This document shows positions 26,577-34,492 of a stretch of DNA of 64,000 bases, piece after piece. The translations under genes and the position numbers were made by a program. Numbering within the stretch: position 1 is the stretch's first letter; each line of letters starts with the position of its first letter. Below the pieces are notes generated by a model that was given only the letters and a program-made list of their open reading frames with translations, was not told where the DNA came from and did not search any database. Source of the stretch: Paraburkholderia sp. BL21I4N1 (GTDB lineage: Bacteria > Pseudomonadota > Gammaproteobacteria > Burkholderiales > Burkholderiaceae); NCBI RefSeq assembly GCF_002973525.1, contig NZ_PVEN01000008.1, positions 284,506-348,505 on the forward strand, given 5' to 3'.

Positions 26577-27350
26577 TTATTGCGCGGCAGGCGTTCCGGC
26601 ACCCAGCCGCTTCAGGCCATCCTCAAAGCCGCCGAGATAATCCGGACTGAACTCCAGCATCAACCCTTTGCGAACCGTATGCGCGACCGCGACCGGGTTG
26701 TACCCGTCGCTCGTCGACTCGTACCTCGTCAATGCACGACCAGCAAAAATCCGGATACCCCGATTCTGGCGCCAGGCCTCCTCGACCACCTTTGCGGGCA
26801 CAGCGATCATCTGCGTCCATGATGCCCCGCTGCCGACATTGCTGAAGCATTCCAGATCCTTGATCGTCTCGCCATTGCTGTCGGCCACATGACCCAGCGG
26901 CACGTAGGTCCCGTCGTCCTTCACGAGCCAGAACTCGATGCCGTTGCCCGTATGGAATCCGTGATAACCGTGCTCGACCTCCGCATCACTGGGGCAGCGA
27001 TCTTGCGAGTCGCCCGGAACGTGCGTCATCCAGGCATCCATAAAACCGCCGTTTGCGATCACCCCGGCGACAATCCGGTACGCCTGGGCGTGGCCAGCGG
27101 TGTTGTAGTTCGTGGAGGCCAGTTGCAGGTTCAGATCCAGCCAGCCATGGAAATCCGGATCGTTGACGAACTGCTGCTTGTACAGACGCGGTGCGACGTA
27201 CGTCCTGACCATGTTGCAGCCGTTACAACCGGCATAACCCACCTTGACCGCAACCTTCGCCGCAACCTGATCCCGCGTGAGCGTGGCCGTATTGACTGCA
27301 CAGCCGCAGATCGAGGTGATCAGCGCGCAGACCAGAAACAGTTTCTTCAT
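26577..27350 (-). CDS. Putative lipoprotein, unknown function (257 residues)
   Basis: The N-terminal signal peptide MKKLFLVCALITSICGC ends in a lipobox-like SICGC, so export and lipidation are expected. The mature part contains a Cys-rich AGCNGCNM segment near residue 42 and no recognised domain. It lies 60 bp downstream of another small lipoprotein gene and 16 bp upstream of the ccdA-like gene, so the three may form one operon. Confidence 0.75.
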   Translation of the reverse strand: MKKLFLVCALITSICGCAVNTATLTRDQVAAKVAVKVGYAGCNGCNMVRTYVAPRLYKQQFVNDPDFHGWLDLNLQLASTNYNTAGHAQAYRIVAGVIANGGFMDAWMTHVPGDSQDRCPSDAEVEHGYHGFHTGNGIEFWLVKDDGTYVPLGHVADSNGETIKDLECFSNVGSGASWTQMIAVPAKVVEEAWRQNRGIRIFAGRALTRYESTSDGYNPVAVAHTVRKGLMLEFSPDYLGGFEDGLKRLGAGTPAAQ

Positions 27351-27410
27351 ATCGATATCGCCCTGCCGGATGACTGGATGTGAGGCTGCCGTCCCGGGCA
27401 GCCGGAAGCC

Positions 27411-27803
27411 TTACTGGGCGATGCCGCCACGTACCACGTTACTGCTTTCGGCGAACGTGTATTTCTTGACGATGCCCTTTTCGTCGAACAGCACCGTCAG
27501 CGTCTTCTTCTCGACGTTCGCGCCATGCGCCAGAAGGTTCAGGACAGGCACATAGTTGATGGCCTGAGGCGTGGCGTGGTCAAATTCGTAGCTCCAGATT
27601 TCCAGGCCGGCATCGGTAAATGACACCTTGTTCGCCGAGCCAAATGCCGCCTGCACATCGGCCTTGGTCGATTTGCCCTCGACGATCGAGCTGCCGACCG
27701 AAGTCTGGCTCTGATCCTTCAGCGCCTCATTGCCCGCGCTCACAGCACAACCAGCCAGCACAGCCGAAGCCGCAATCGATACGGCAACCAGAATCTTCTT
27801 CAT
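27411..27803 (-). CDS. SmpA/OmlA-like small lipoprotein
   Basis: This 130-residue lipoprotein has a clear signal peptide and lipobox VLAGC. The mature part has a BamE/SmpA-like pattern: IVEGKSTKADVQAAFGSANK followed by GLEIWSYEF and a C-terminal VLFDEKGIVKKYTF strand. Similar proteins occur on phages and islands and are not necessarily part of the Bam complex. ATG 27803 starts exactly at the signal peptide; a longer frame upstream is unsupported. Confidence 0.78.
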   Translation of the reverse strand: MKKILVAVSIAASAVLAGCAVSAGNEALKDQSQTSVGSSIVEGKSTKADVQAAFGSANKVSFTDAGLEIWSYEFDHATPQAINYVPVLNLLAHGANVEKKTLTVLFDEKGIVKKYTFAESSNVVRGGIAQ

Positions 27804-28180
27804 TGTGAATCCCCGAATTGAAAAAAGTGACGCGCAGCGGCGGACAGCACCCGTCCGCAGCACGGATGAAAACAGATGGGCACGCAGAAACCTGACGCAG
27901 CGATTCAGGTCAGGCGCGTAGGCCGTGCGTCACGGCGAGGTATTTTGATTCCGGCTTTTCAATTTCTCAGGTCCCGAGGTCCAGCACTTGTTTTTCAGGT
28001 TTGCATTTCCACCGGATAGCTACGATATTCGTAGCTATCCGGGCGAGAGATTGCTACGATATTCGTAGCATGTCAACTTACGACGAGATGCCCTCCGGGA
28101 GGGTCGTCCGGACTGGGCGATGTCCGTGGAAGATGAATATCCAGTAGCACAACACGGAAGTGCGATGCAAGGGGGCTGAA
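27804..28180. other. Divergent intergenic region with paired palindromes
   Basis: This 377-bp region lies between the minus-strand lipoprotein operon and the plus-strand membrane-protein gene. Its notable content is the palindrome pair at 28014-28070. No gene is supported. Confidence 0.5.
28014..28070. promoter_or_regulatory. Operator pair A: two CTACGA-N3-TCGTAG palindromes
   Basis: Site 1 (28014-28040) has perfect 12-bp arms, GGATAGCTACGA and its complement, around TAT. Site 2 (28052-28070) has 8-bp arms, TGCTACGA and complement, around TAT. Their centres (28027 and 28061) are 34 bp apart. The same core and spacing recur upstream of the XRE gene, so both are likely bound by that regulator. 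Confidence 0.8.
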
Positions 28181-28663
28181 ATGAAACCGCTAATCCTGTC
28201 CTACCGTCGTTTTACCAAGGCGCCGTTCTGGATGCGTGCGCCGGTCGGCCTGCTTGCGCTGACGGCACTCATCCAGATCAAGGATCTGCTAGATATTGTC
28301 TGGGCCCATTTCTACATCAACCTGTTTGTCGCCGACATCATTGTGCAGACGGCGTTCGCTCCGATCGTCGTCATACTGATTGCCCCCATTCTGTCTTTCC
28401 TCGCCTCGCTGTTTCGTGGAGCGCCGTCGGGCAGAGCGCGGCGATTTGATGGCGATGACCCATTCGACCGGGGGAACGAAGTTACCTCCCATGCCCTGCG
28501 TCACGACGACTTCGAGTTCCGAAGCCTTCACGATGACGACTCACGGGATTGGTCCGGACGTCTTGGCTCGGGAGCCGACTGGCATACCGATCCCAGCTAT
28601 TCATGGTTTTCGGGAAACATTTTCTACGACGATCCACATCAGTCGTGGAAGCATATGGGCTGA
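28181..28663 (+). CDS. Small membrane protein of unknown function
   Basis: This 160-residue protein has two hydrophobic helices (about residues 20-38 and 45-80, the latter long enough for two spans). A hydrophilic, Asp/His/Arg-rich C-terminal tail follows (segments RRFDGDDPFDRGNE and HDDDSRDWSGR). No domain is recognised. ATG 28181 follows a purine-rich AAGGGGG (28169-28175). It is the first gene after operator pair A and so is probably under its control, with the two small genes downstream. Confidence 0.6.
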   Translation: MKPLILSYRRFTKAPFWMRAPVGLLALTALIQIKDLLDIVWAHFYINLFVADIIVQTAFAPIVVILIAPILSFLASLFRGAPSGRARRFDGDDPFDRGNEVTSHALRHDDFEFRSLHDDDSRDWSGRLGSGADWHTDPSYSWFSGNIFYDDPHQSWKHMG

Positions 28664-28705
28664 CTGTTACCGGCAGGTTTTGCACGTATCGAAGGAGCAT
28701 CTCCT

Positions 28706-28885
28706 ATGAATACCGTCATGCGCGAATTCATCAAGGCAGCCAAGGAGGCCCCGAGGCTATTCTTCTTGCCGGTCACGGGGGCAATTGAAGCGGTTCGTCG
28801 GGAGATGGAGGACAGTCGATGTAATCGGCACCCGAACGAACCAGCCAATGCCCGCTCCCATGACGGCGCCCAGGATCGGCGCTGA
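28706..28885 (+). CDS. Small protein (59 residues), unknown function
   Basis: The frame starts at ATG 28706 behind a strong AAGGAG site at 28692-28697. It reads MNTVMREFIKAAKEAPRLFF followed by LPVTGAIEAVRREMEDSR and a hydrophilic end. The first half is an amphipathic helix, and the pattern resembles short uncharacterised proteins of integrative elements. It lies between the membrane protein gene and another short gene, all plus strand. Real coding is supported mainly by the ribosome-binding site. Confidence 0.55.
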   Translation: MNTVMREFIKAAKEAPRLFFLPVTGAIEAVRREMEDSRCNRHPNEPANARSHDGAQDRR

Positions 28886-28944
28886 CCGGGAATCACCGGG
28901 CGCGGACCGCGCCCTATACCGGCCTCCACGGTCTGATACGAGCC

Positions 28945-29070
28945 ATGGCACTGATCCTTTATATTATTGTCGTCGGCGTCCCGATCGTGATCGGCGCATT
29001 CTGGATGGCTTCGAAACAGCTCGAAGCGGAGAAGGCGAAGAAGGCACGCGGCGAGGAGCGACACGAATAA
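28945..29070 (+). CDS. Single-span membrane miniprotein (41 residues)
   Basis: From ATG 28945 the frame encodes MALILYIIVVGVPIVIGAFW, one transmembrane helix, then a highly charged tail (KQLEAEKAKKARGEERHE) that should lie in the cytoplasm. The shape is typical of small regulatory or phage-type membrane proteins. The ribosome-binding site is weak (ACGAG at 28939-28943). It stops about 90 bp before operator pair B. Confidence 0.5.
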   Translation: MALILYIIVVGVPIVIGAFWMASKQLEAEKAKKARGEERHE

Positions 29071-29157
29071 ACACCGTCCTGGATCTGTTCAAACCGGGCT
29101 TCCCCTCGATCGATTCTCGTCCTGACACGGGACTATCGCCCTCCTGGCGGTTACCAC

Positions 29158-29208
29158 TACTACGATCTTCGTAGTATCTGGAATTTCGATTAACTACGAC
29201 ATTCGTAG
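29158..29208. promoter_or_regulatory. Operator pair B: two CTACGA-N3-TCGTAG palindromes before the XRE gene
   Basis: Site 3 (29158-29176) has 8-bp arms, TACTACGA and complement, around TCT. Site 4 (29194-29208) has 6-bp arms, CTACGA and TCGTAG, around CAT. The centres (29167 and 29201) are again 34 bp apart. The second site ends 23 bp before the XRE start codon, the expected position for autoregulation. Confidence 0.82.
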
Positions 29209-29231
29209 CTCTGAAAATACAGGGTTACGCA

Positions 29232-29543
29232 ATGTCCGCAACAGGCAATACCGTCTTCGGGGGGCGGCTGAAGGAAGCCCGCCTTCGTGCAGGCCTGTCT
29301 CAAAAATCGCTGGGCATTGCCTCAGGCCTCGACCCTTTCGTCGCCAGCACCCGTATCAACCGTTACGAGCTGGGCATCCACAAGGTGGATTACCCGTTTG
29401 CCTGCCGGCTGGCTGCCGAGCTTTCGGTCCCGACTGCCTATTTCTTTACCGAAGACGATGACCTTGCCGAGTTGATCCTGCTCTACGGGCAGGCGTCAAA
29501 GCGGGCGCGGGGCCGGCTACTGGCAGCGGCGCGGGAGATGTAG
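29232..29543 (+). CDS. XRE-family helix-turn-helix regulator
   Basis: This 103-residue DNA-binding protein has a Cro/C1-type helix-turn-helix over about residues 10-65 (GGRLKEARLRAGLSQKSLG, then INRYELGIHKVDYPFACRLA) and a short helical C-terminus. It is directly preceded by operator pair B, so autoregulation is likely, and the same sites stand at 28014-28070. A hairpin GCTGCCGGG / CCCGGCAGC (29611-29637) lies 70 bp downstream and may end its transcript. Confidence 0.88.
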   Translation: MSATGNTVFGGRLKEARLRAGLSQKSLGIASGLDPFVASTRINRYELGIHKVDYPFACRLAAELSVPTAYFFTEDDDLAELILLYGQASKRARGRLLAAAREM

Positions 29544-30747
29544 GTACCCGGAACGTAGCTAGTGCCGGGCATACGTCGACGCACAAATGGCACCGGCCGC
29601 GCAAAAGAAAGCTGCCGGGTCGAACTACCCCGGCAGCGGTTGCGCCACATCATGTGACGACTTTGGCCCTATGGCCGTTGGTCTGATGTTTTTACTTCGT
29701 CGTTTCTCCGTGAAAATGGGCAGGGCGGCCAGGCCCTGCCATGATTCAGAACACACTCGTACACTTCAAGATACCGCTCCGGCCTTTCGCTCCGCCTGGA
29801 CAACCGTCAGGTCTGCCCTCGCATCGCTGCTAATCAGCCAGTCTCCCTCACCCGTACCTTGCCCGGTGCCACCCGGGTTCAATCGGCCGTTGGTGATTCC
29901 CACGTTAGCCATGCACGTCGACATGACACGCCGCCGCGCTCTGCTATCGATGATTAGCCCGATGGGCCTACCCCGCCTCGCGACGGGTTTCAGGGGGGCG
30001 AGGTTCCAGAGCCCCTCCCTTACTTCATCGACGCTTCATCACGCCCTGACTAGCTGATCCACCTCCCGGCAAACCAGCCAGCGGCTTGTCACGACTTACC
30101 TGGATGCATCCTCTGCGGATGCAATAAATGGCTTGAGCTATGCATCGATCTCTTCGGCTTGCGCCAACGAGTACCAGACGATCCAGACTTCTCCTCACGT
30201 CCCTGCGCCGTTACCGACGCCTCAGAAGCCCACCACCCAGGACACCGTCCGACCCTCTCGGGCCGCCCGTTGTTGGGATTTTCACCCGTTCGCGCATGGC
30301 AGGGTTACGCCAGTCACCTGGAAACCCGTTTCCGTGTCGCCCGACTTCTCACTCCACAAACTGGATTGGGTCGAAGGGAGCGTTGCAGCCCCCAGCGCCC
30401 TGCGTAACGTGGCGAGCCCAATTACAGGCACCACGCTTCAGCGGCTAATTCCAGTTGATTGGCGATCCACTGGAACTGAAGTGTACGAACGTGTCTGGGG
30501 TTGGCAGCCCCGGCACATTCAAGAGAGTGTGTGGACTACCGACCCTTTCACAGATCGCATAGCCATCCTATCAGTAATCCTGAAAATCACTATACGCGCG
30601 CCTGTTATAGGGATATTCATCGATCGGCAAGGTAACAGGTACGCATATACCCGACCGATTCGTTTTATCAGTTCGTGTTCGCCATCTCTCTCCCGTCTGG
30701 ACCAACACCAATCCCTTCATGGGTCAGGCATAACAGGAGAGTTACCT
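29544..30747. other. 1.2-kb stretch with no convincing gene
   Basis: Several frames are open together on the plus strand (for example 29587-30057 and 30133 onward), but their products are Ser/Pro/Arg-rich and have no domain or ribosome-binding site. Structured elements are visible: a hairpin at 29611-29637, a GC-rich hairpin GGGCAGGGC / GGCCCTGCC at about 29719-29741, and a TTCCAGT / ACTGGAA inverted repeat near 30449-30476. A structured RNA or a decayed region is possible. Confidence 0.45.
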
Positions 30748-31128
30748 ATGGAAAACATCCCTCAATCTTCAAAGCACGTTGCTTGCGACTTCTTCCTTGA
30801 CGTCGAGTTGCTCTGCGTCGTACGCGACAAAGCTGTTTTCGATTTCGGCGAAGAAGTTCGTGTCGTCCAACTGGACAACAGTGAAGCGCAGGTTGGCGAA
30901 TTCGGGCGTCTGGCGTTGTTCCACACACAGCATGGTGAACGGTGGCAGTTCCGCCCTTACAAATCCAATGGCTGGCGCAGGGTGCCCGATCTGGACACGC
31001 CGTCCAGCTGGGCATGGCGGTGTATGAAAACCGGCGAACTCACCATCACGGCAGTCGGTTCTGTGCCGAACCATGCACCAACCGTTCTGCCTCGTCCGGA
31101 AGCAGAGAGCGACTTTCCGTTGAACTGA
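30748..31128 (+). CDS. Hypothetical protein (126 residues)
   Basis: This soluble, acidic protein is not recognised. It has segments VACDFFLDVELLCVVRDKAV and FHTQHGERWQFRPYKSNGWR. The start ATG 30748 is chosen because AGGAGAG lies at 30735-30741; the frame is open further upstream to 30133, but that part has no translation signal. A hairpin CAGGAGGGC / GCCCTCCTG (31135-31157) directly follows the stop and may terminate transcription. Confidence 0.65.
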   Translation: MENIPQSSKHVACDFFLDVELLCVVRDKAVFDFGEEVRVVQLDNSEAQVGEFGRLALFHTQHGERWQFRPYKSNGWRRVPDLDTPSSWAWRCMKTGELTITAVGSVPNHAPTVLPRPEAESDFPLN

Positions 31129-31569
31129 AGGATGCAGGAGGGCCAATCGCCCTCCTGTATTGACTGGCCAGTTCAGACCCATCCACAGCCTGAATATTCC
31201 ACTGAAATTTTTAGCTTCGCTGCCAAAAATCCATTGGGACTTTCAGTTTCTGCACTCACAAGTTCCACTGGAATTTCTCAATCCGACAAGCCAAATATTC
31301 CAACCAAATCATAGTGTTACATGACAAATCCGCTTGCGATATCACCTAGGATGGCGCTACACTGGACCCGCAAGATAGGCATCCCCATCTTCATGTGCAC
31401 AGGATGCCTTCTGTTCATCGCGTGTGTTAGCACGGAGTTCCCTGTTGAGCACTGCGGGGACGGGTGCTGTGGCGGCACACTACAAGACCGCGGGCCAAAT
31501 CCCATGATCTTTCAATCACGCTTGATAATCTATTGATTAGGAATACATAGTATTAAAAAGGATATCGTC
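31129..31569. other. Intergenic stretch with hairpin and AT-rich repeats
   Basis: It begins with the hairpin at 31135-31157. An AT-rich part (31185-31320) then repeats short elements such as ATTCCACTG and TTCCACTGGAATTT. A 71-codon frame at 31321-31536 has a hydrophobic stretch but no good start signal. Confidence 0.45.
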
Positions 31570-32037
31570 ATGAATGAGATCAGGAAGACCGTCATTGAGG
31601 CCCGTTGCAAGTTGATCAAGGGCCTGTCCGATCCCGAGATCGTTCAACTTGCCGCAGGCAATGCAGGCATCGCGTACTTTCCCGAGGTCGGCAAAGCGTT
31701 TTTCTCGCCCGAATGGGGAGGCGGTCGCTGGAATCATCATGTGGGTTCCGGCTGGACCGATCGGTATGGTCCGGCCGTCATCGGTGGCCGGGCAGCGGTT
31801 ATTCCTGAATCCCATCGCGATCTCGATCTGGAGAGCATGCAGTTGCACGCAACCGATGATTCCGACGCGGACGAAACTGAATTTGAGAGGGAAATGGCCA
31901 ATCCGGCATGGGTGGCTGAAATCGCGACGGCGTTGCGTACGGAAATGTTGAGCTCCGGCGTCACCAGGGATGAAGTCGACGCCGTGGCCGATGTCTGGAT
32001 GGAGGTGCTCGACCAGCTCGAAAACTCGCAGACCTGA
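31570..32037 (+). CDS. Hypothetical protein (155 residues)
   Basis: This acidic soluble protein has no signal peptide or membrane helix. It has N-terminal helices (RKTVIEARCKLIKGLSDPEI), a Trp/Gly-rich centre (FSPEWGGGRWNHHVGSGW) and helical C-terminal half. The family is not recognised. ATG 31570 follows AAAAGGATA (31556-31564). Confidence 0.65.
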   Translation: MNEIRKTVIEARCKLIKGLSDPEIVQLAAGNAGIAYFPEVGKAFFSPEWGGGRWNHHVGSGWTDRYGPAVIGGRAAVIPESHRDLDLESMQLHATDDSDADETEFEREMANPAWVAEIATALRTEMLSSGVTRDEVDAVADVWMEVLDQLENSQT

Positions 32038-32199
32038 GATTGCCAGAGGGCTATTCCCCGGAAGGCAAACACCAGTCTGGAATTGGCCCGCCCCTGGGAA
32101 TACCCCGCTGAATCTCAGCCCGATACGCTGCAGATTCAATGCGCGGGTATTCGACAACTACATTGGGATGCCATTCATCCCCGTTTCGTGAACGCAAAT

Positions 32200-32652
32200 A
32201 TGGAATCCAGCACCACCCTTCCCCTCGTAGAAATCAATCATGCAGGAACCGTGACCGTCGATATCGCTGCGCACGCCATGTGCACGGGAGGCGGTTCCAT
32301 CACGGAGTTCGCTCCGGCAGAGAACCGCCCCGCCGCTACGGACAGGGTCAGCCCGCGTGGAATCGATACGCCTACCATTGCGGGCCTGTTCGACAGTTGT
32401 GGATGGAGCGCTGCTGGATGGCGCACGGCCCTGAAAAATCCTCCGCAGTGGCTGGAGCACGCACTCGTCATGCGTGGCCGCAAGGGAAAAGGCGGCGCGG
32501 CGCGGTGGGACCCGGTCAAACTTGCCACCGGCCTGCGCACCGAAAAAAAGGTTCCGCTCACCGCCATCGACAAGATCTTCCGCTCGCCGCCGCTGGCTGA
32601 CTGGATGTCCGAGTGGGAAAACGCGAGGTCCTATCTCGATGCACCAGCCTGA
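32200..32652 (+). CDS. Hypothetical protein (about 150 residues)
   Basis: The frame encodes a soluble protein with a basic GRKGKGGAARWDPVKLA segment and a Trp-containing C-terminus (LADWMSEWENARSYLDA). It is not recognised. ATG 32200 is a compromise: GTG 32188 is also possible and neither has a clear ribosome-binding site. It overlaps nothing and lies in line with the gene at 31570. Confidence 0.5.
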   Translation: MESSTTLPLVEINHAGTVTVDIAAHAMCTGGGSITEFAPAENRPAATDRVSPRGIDTPTIAGLFDSCGWSAAGWRTALKNPPQWLEHALVMRGRKGKGGAARWDPVKLATGLRTEKKVPLTAIDKIFRSPPLADWMSEWENARSYLDAPA

Positions 32653-33003
32653 ACCGGTCTGTCCGCTGCGTTGAGCGGAGCAGCGACGTCAACCGTTGCA
32701 TAGATCGACCCCATGCCGCATGCGCGAGGCCGCCCGTCCCGGACACGGAGTCGGATCTATATTTACCCGGCATGTATGTGGTTTTGATGTGAAAGATGCC
32801 TCCCATGCCGGGCAGCCGTTCGCAATCTAAATGCTGCTGGGCAATGCAGCCTTAATGCAGCGCGCACCCCGGAGAGCTTTGTCCCACAAGGCTCCAAATG
32901 AAGCGCTTACGGATCACGAGCGATTGCATTTTTTGATGCGTGCACATCGCACGACACGGCAATCCCTGCCGTGGAACGCGATGGGACAATCAAGGAAATG
33001 TCT
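32653..33003. other. Intergenic stretch upstream of the alpA-like gene
   Basis: This 351-bp stretch should hold the promoter of the alpA-rep pair. No gene, clear promoter match or repeat was found. Confidence 0.4.
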
Positions 33004-33243
33004 ATGTCCGCATCAAAACAGCACAAAGGTCTGCGCGTGGGCTGCACCGCCGCAAAACTCGGCATCGGCATCAGTAGCGTCTGGCATCGCGCCAAAACCG
33101 AGCCCGACTTCCCCCTTCCGATCAAAATCGGGGCCAATACGACCATCTGGATCGAGTCGGAGCTCGATGAGTACATCGAGCGGCAGATCGCCAAAACGCG
33201 CGGCACTGCCCATGCGCCGATCAGCAGCAAGACGGGGGCCTAA
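33004..33243 (+). CDS. AlpA-family / excisionase-like regulator
   Basis: This 79-residue MerR-like winged-helix protein has LRVGCTAAKLGIGISSVWHR as its recognition region and ELDEYIERQIAK at the end, as in AlpA regulators and recombination directionality factors that control integrase genes of islands. ATG 33004 is chosen because AAGGA (32992-32996) is optimally spaced for it; ATG 32998 would be too close. It abuts the next gene without a gap. Confidence 0.78.
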   Translation: MSASKQHKGLRVGCTAAKLGIGISSVWHRAKTEPDFPLPIKIGANTTIWIESELDEYIERQIAKTRGTAHAPISSKTGA

Positions 33244-34182
33244 ATGAGTTTCAGGCATCTGAGTTGGGCCCTCAAGAAGACCCTTCCCTGCCGGGAAAAA
33301 ATCGTCCTGGTCGGTCTCGCTGACCACATGAACCGCAAGACTGGGCGCTGCTTCCCGTCACACGCGACGATTGCGGAAAAATGCGGTCTGAGTGAAGCGT
33401 CCGTCAAGCGCGCGCTCATTCAGCTGGAGGAGCACCGCCTCATCACGATCGTGCCGCGGTCGGTCGGCGCAGCGCGGCTGTCCAACCAGTATGACCTGCA
33501 TCTGGGCAACTCGTCTTTCGATCACGCGTCGAAGGCCGGGGTCACCGAGACCCGGGTCGAGGCACAGCGCACGGACCCGGGTGGCGCAGCGCCCGGAGGG
33601 GAGATGCAAAACGGCAATCCGGTGGGCGCACAGGGAGCGACAAACCTGGAAGGAAGCCAGGAAGGCAAACAGGAAAAAACCTCGGCGTTTGATCGCTGGT
33701 GGAAAATTTGGCCCAGCACACCGCGCAAGGTCGCATGGAGCGAGTGCCAAAAACTCTGGAAAGAAAATGAGCTGGACGCGATCACCGACCAGATCACCGC
33801 GCACACGGAGGCGATGAAGAAATCGACGGCCTGGCGTGACGGCTGGGAGCCGTCCCCAAAAACTTACCTGACGGGACGGCGCTGGCTGGATGGCGTCCCT
33901 CCCGACGCAAGCGAGCTGGTCACAGAGGCCGGAGACGGTGCTCCTGGATGGTGGGACAGTGCCAGCGGCATCGAGGCGCAAGGCCGCAAGCGGGGTATCT
34001 CTAAACGCGAGGCCGAAGCCATGCCGGATTTTTTTCTGCGGGTGGCCAGGGCGTCGGGACCGGGCGAGTGGATTGTCCACGCGCTGAAGCGCGCAAGGGA
34101 CGATGGCCCCACGCGCCTGCAGCACGTCATCCAGTTCTTCGGTGAGGAACTGGTGCCGGCCGGGTGGTGGCCGATGGACTGA
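33244..34182 (+). CDS. Helix-turn-helix replication-type protein
   Basis: This is a 312-residue protein. The N-terminal 90 residues form a winged helix (REKIVLVGLADHMN, then CFPSHATIAEKCGLSEASVK, then LEEHRLITIV) as in phage replication protein O and plasmid initiators. A Gly/Gln-rich linker follows (about 105-150), then a C-terminal region with a FDRWWKIWPSTPRKVAWSEC motif often seen in phage replication proteins. It follows the alpA-like stop codon directly, so the two are translationally coupled. It could start replication of the excised element. Confidence 0.75.
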   Translation: MSFRHLSWALKKTLPCREKIVLVGLADHMNRKTGRCFPSHATIAEKCGLSEASVKRALIQLEEHRLITIVPRSVGAARLSNQYDLHLGNSSFDHASKAGVTETRVEAQRTDPGGAAPGGEMQNGNPVGAQGATNLEGSQEGKQEKTSAFDRWWKIWPSTPRKVAWSECQKLWKENELDAITDQITAHTEAMKKSTAWRDGWEPSPKTYLTGRRWLDGVPPDASELVTEAGDGAPGWWDSASGIEAQGRKRGISKREAEAMPDFFLRVARASGPGEWIVHALKRARDDGPTRLQHVIQFFGEELVPAGWWPMD

Positions 34183-34226
34183 GTGCTCCCTGTGCTGCGG
34201 CAAATCACGCGGCCGAGCTTCTGCAC

Positions 34227-34253
34227 ACCCTCGGGATGACCGAGGGTTTTTTT
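34227..34253 (+). terminator. Terminator after the replication-type gene
   Basis: ACCCTCGG (34227-34234) pairs with CCGAGGGT (34240-34247) around GATGA and is followed by seven T residues. Confidence 0.88.
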
Positions 34254-34408
34254 GTTGTTTCGAGGAACACTTACACCGTGCGTGCTCGAAAATCCCGGAG
34301 AAAACCAGCGCCTTCCGTGGTAAGCTGAGGGCCAGTTACCTTGTCAATTCGATGCGCGTTTGACGTTGACGGATTGCCCGGAAGGCCTTATTCCACGGTC
34401 GATACAGA

Positions 34409-34437
34409 GAGGTTCGAATCCTCTCACCCCGACCAGA
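34409..34437 (+). repeat. attR: second copy of the 29-bp tRNA-Pro repeat
   Basis: This copy is identical to 9466-9494 and includes the T-arm end, acceptor strand and CCA of tRNA-Pro. The 5' part of the tRNA is absent, so it is not a gene. It marks the right island boundary. Confidence 0.92.
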
Positions 34438-34459
34438 TTTTCCTTGATGTTGAAGGCTC

Positions 34460-34492
34460 AAAAAAACCGCCCAGCTAGCTTGGCGGTTTTTT
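34460..34492 (+). terminator. Terminator beyond attR, likely the original tRNA-Pro terminator
   Basis: ACCGCC (34466-34471) pairs with GGCGGT (34482-34487), with an AGCTAGCT core in the loop side and T-runs after it. It lies 23 bp after the att copy, the position where the tRNA-Pro terminator would have been before integration. Confidence 0.8.

Larger units (their letters stand above)
9494..34437. mobile_element. Integrative genomic island in tRNA-Pro, about 25 kb
   Basis: The element is bounded by the tRNA-Pro 3' end and a perfect 29-bp copy of it. It carries a tyrosine integrase next to the tRNA, and an AlpA-like regulator plus a replication-type helix-turn-helix protein at the right end. 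Core genes flank both sides of the wider region. No phage structural genes, relaxase or conjugation genes are seen, so it cannot be called a prophage or a complete ICE. An integrated satellite or mobilisable island is most likely. Cargo divides into a metabolic/transport block (11.6-21.3 kb), a defence candidate (22-24 kb) and a block of small regulatory and unknown genes (25-34 kb). Confidence 0.85.

Noticed and set aside
30133..30747. Open frame of about 205 codons upstream of and fused to the 126-residue gene at 30748
   Set aside because: Two other frames are also open here, the product is low in structure and Pro/Ser/Arg-rich, and a good ribosome-binding site lies at 30735-30741 directly before ATG 30748.
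31321..31536. 71-codon frame with a hydrophobic, lipobox-like segment
   Set aside because: No ribosome-binding site, and the lipobox is poor; too little support to list as a gene.
34409..34437. Possible second tRNA gene at the right island end
   Set aside because: Only the 3' 27 bases of tRNA-Pro are present, without D arm or anticodon arm; it is the att copy.
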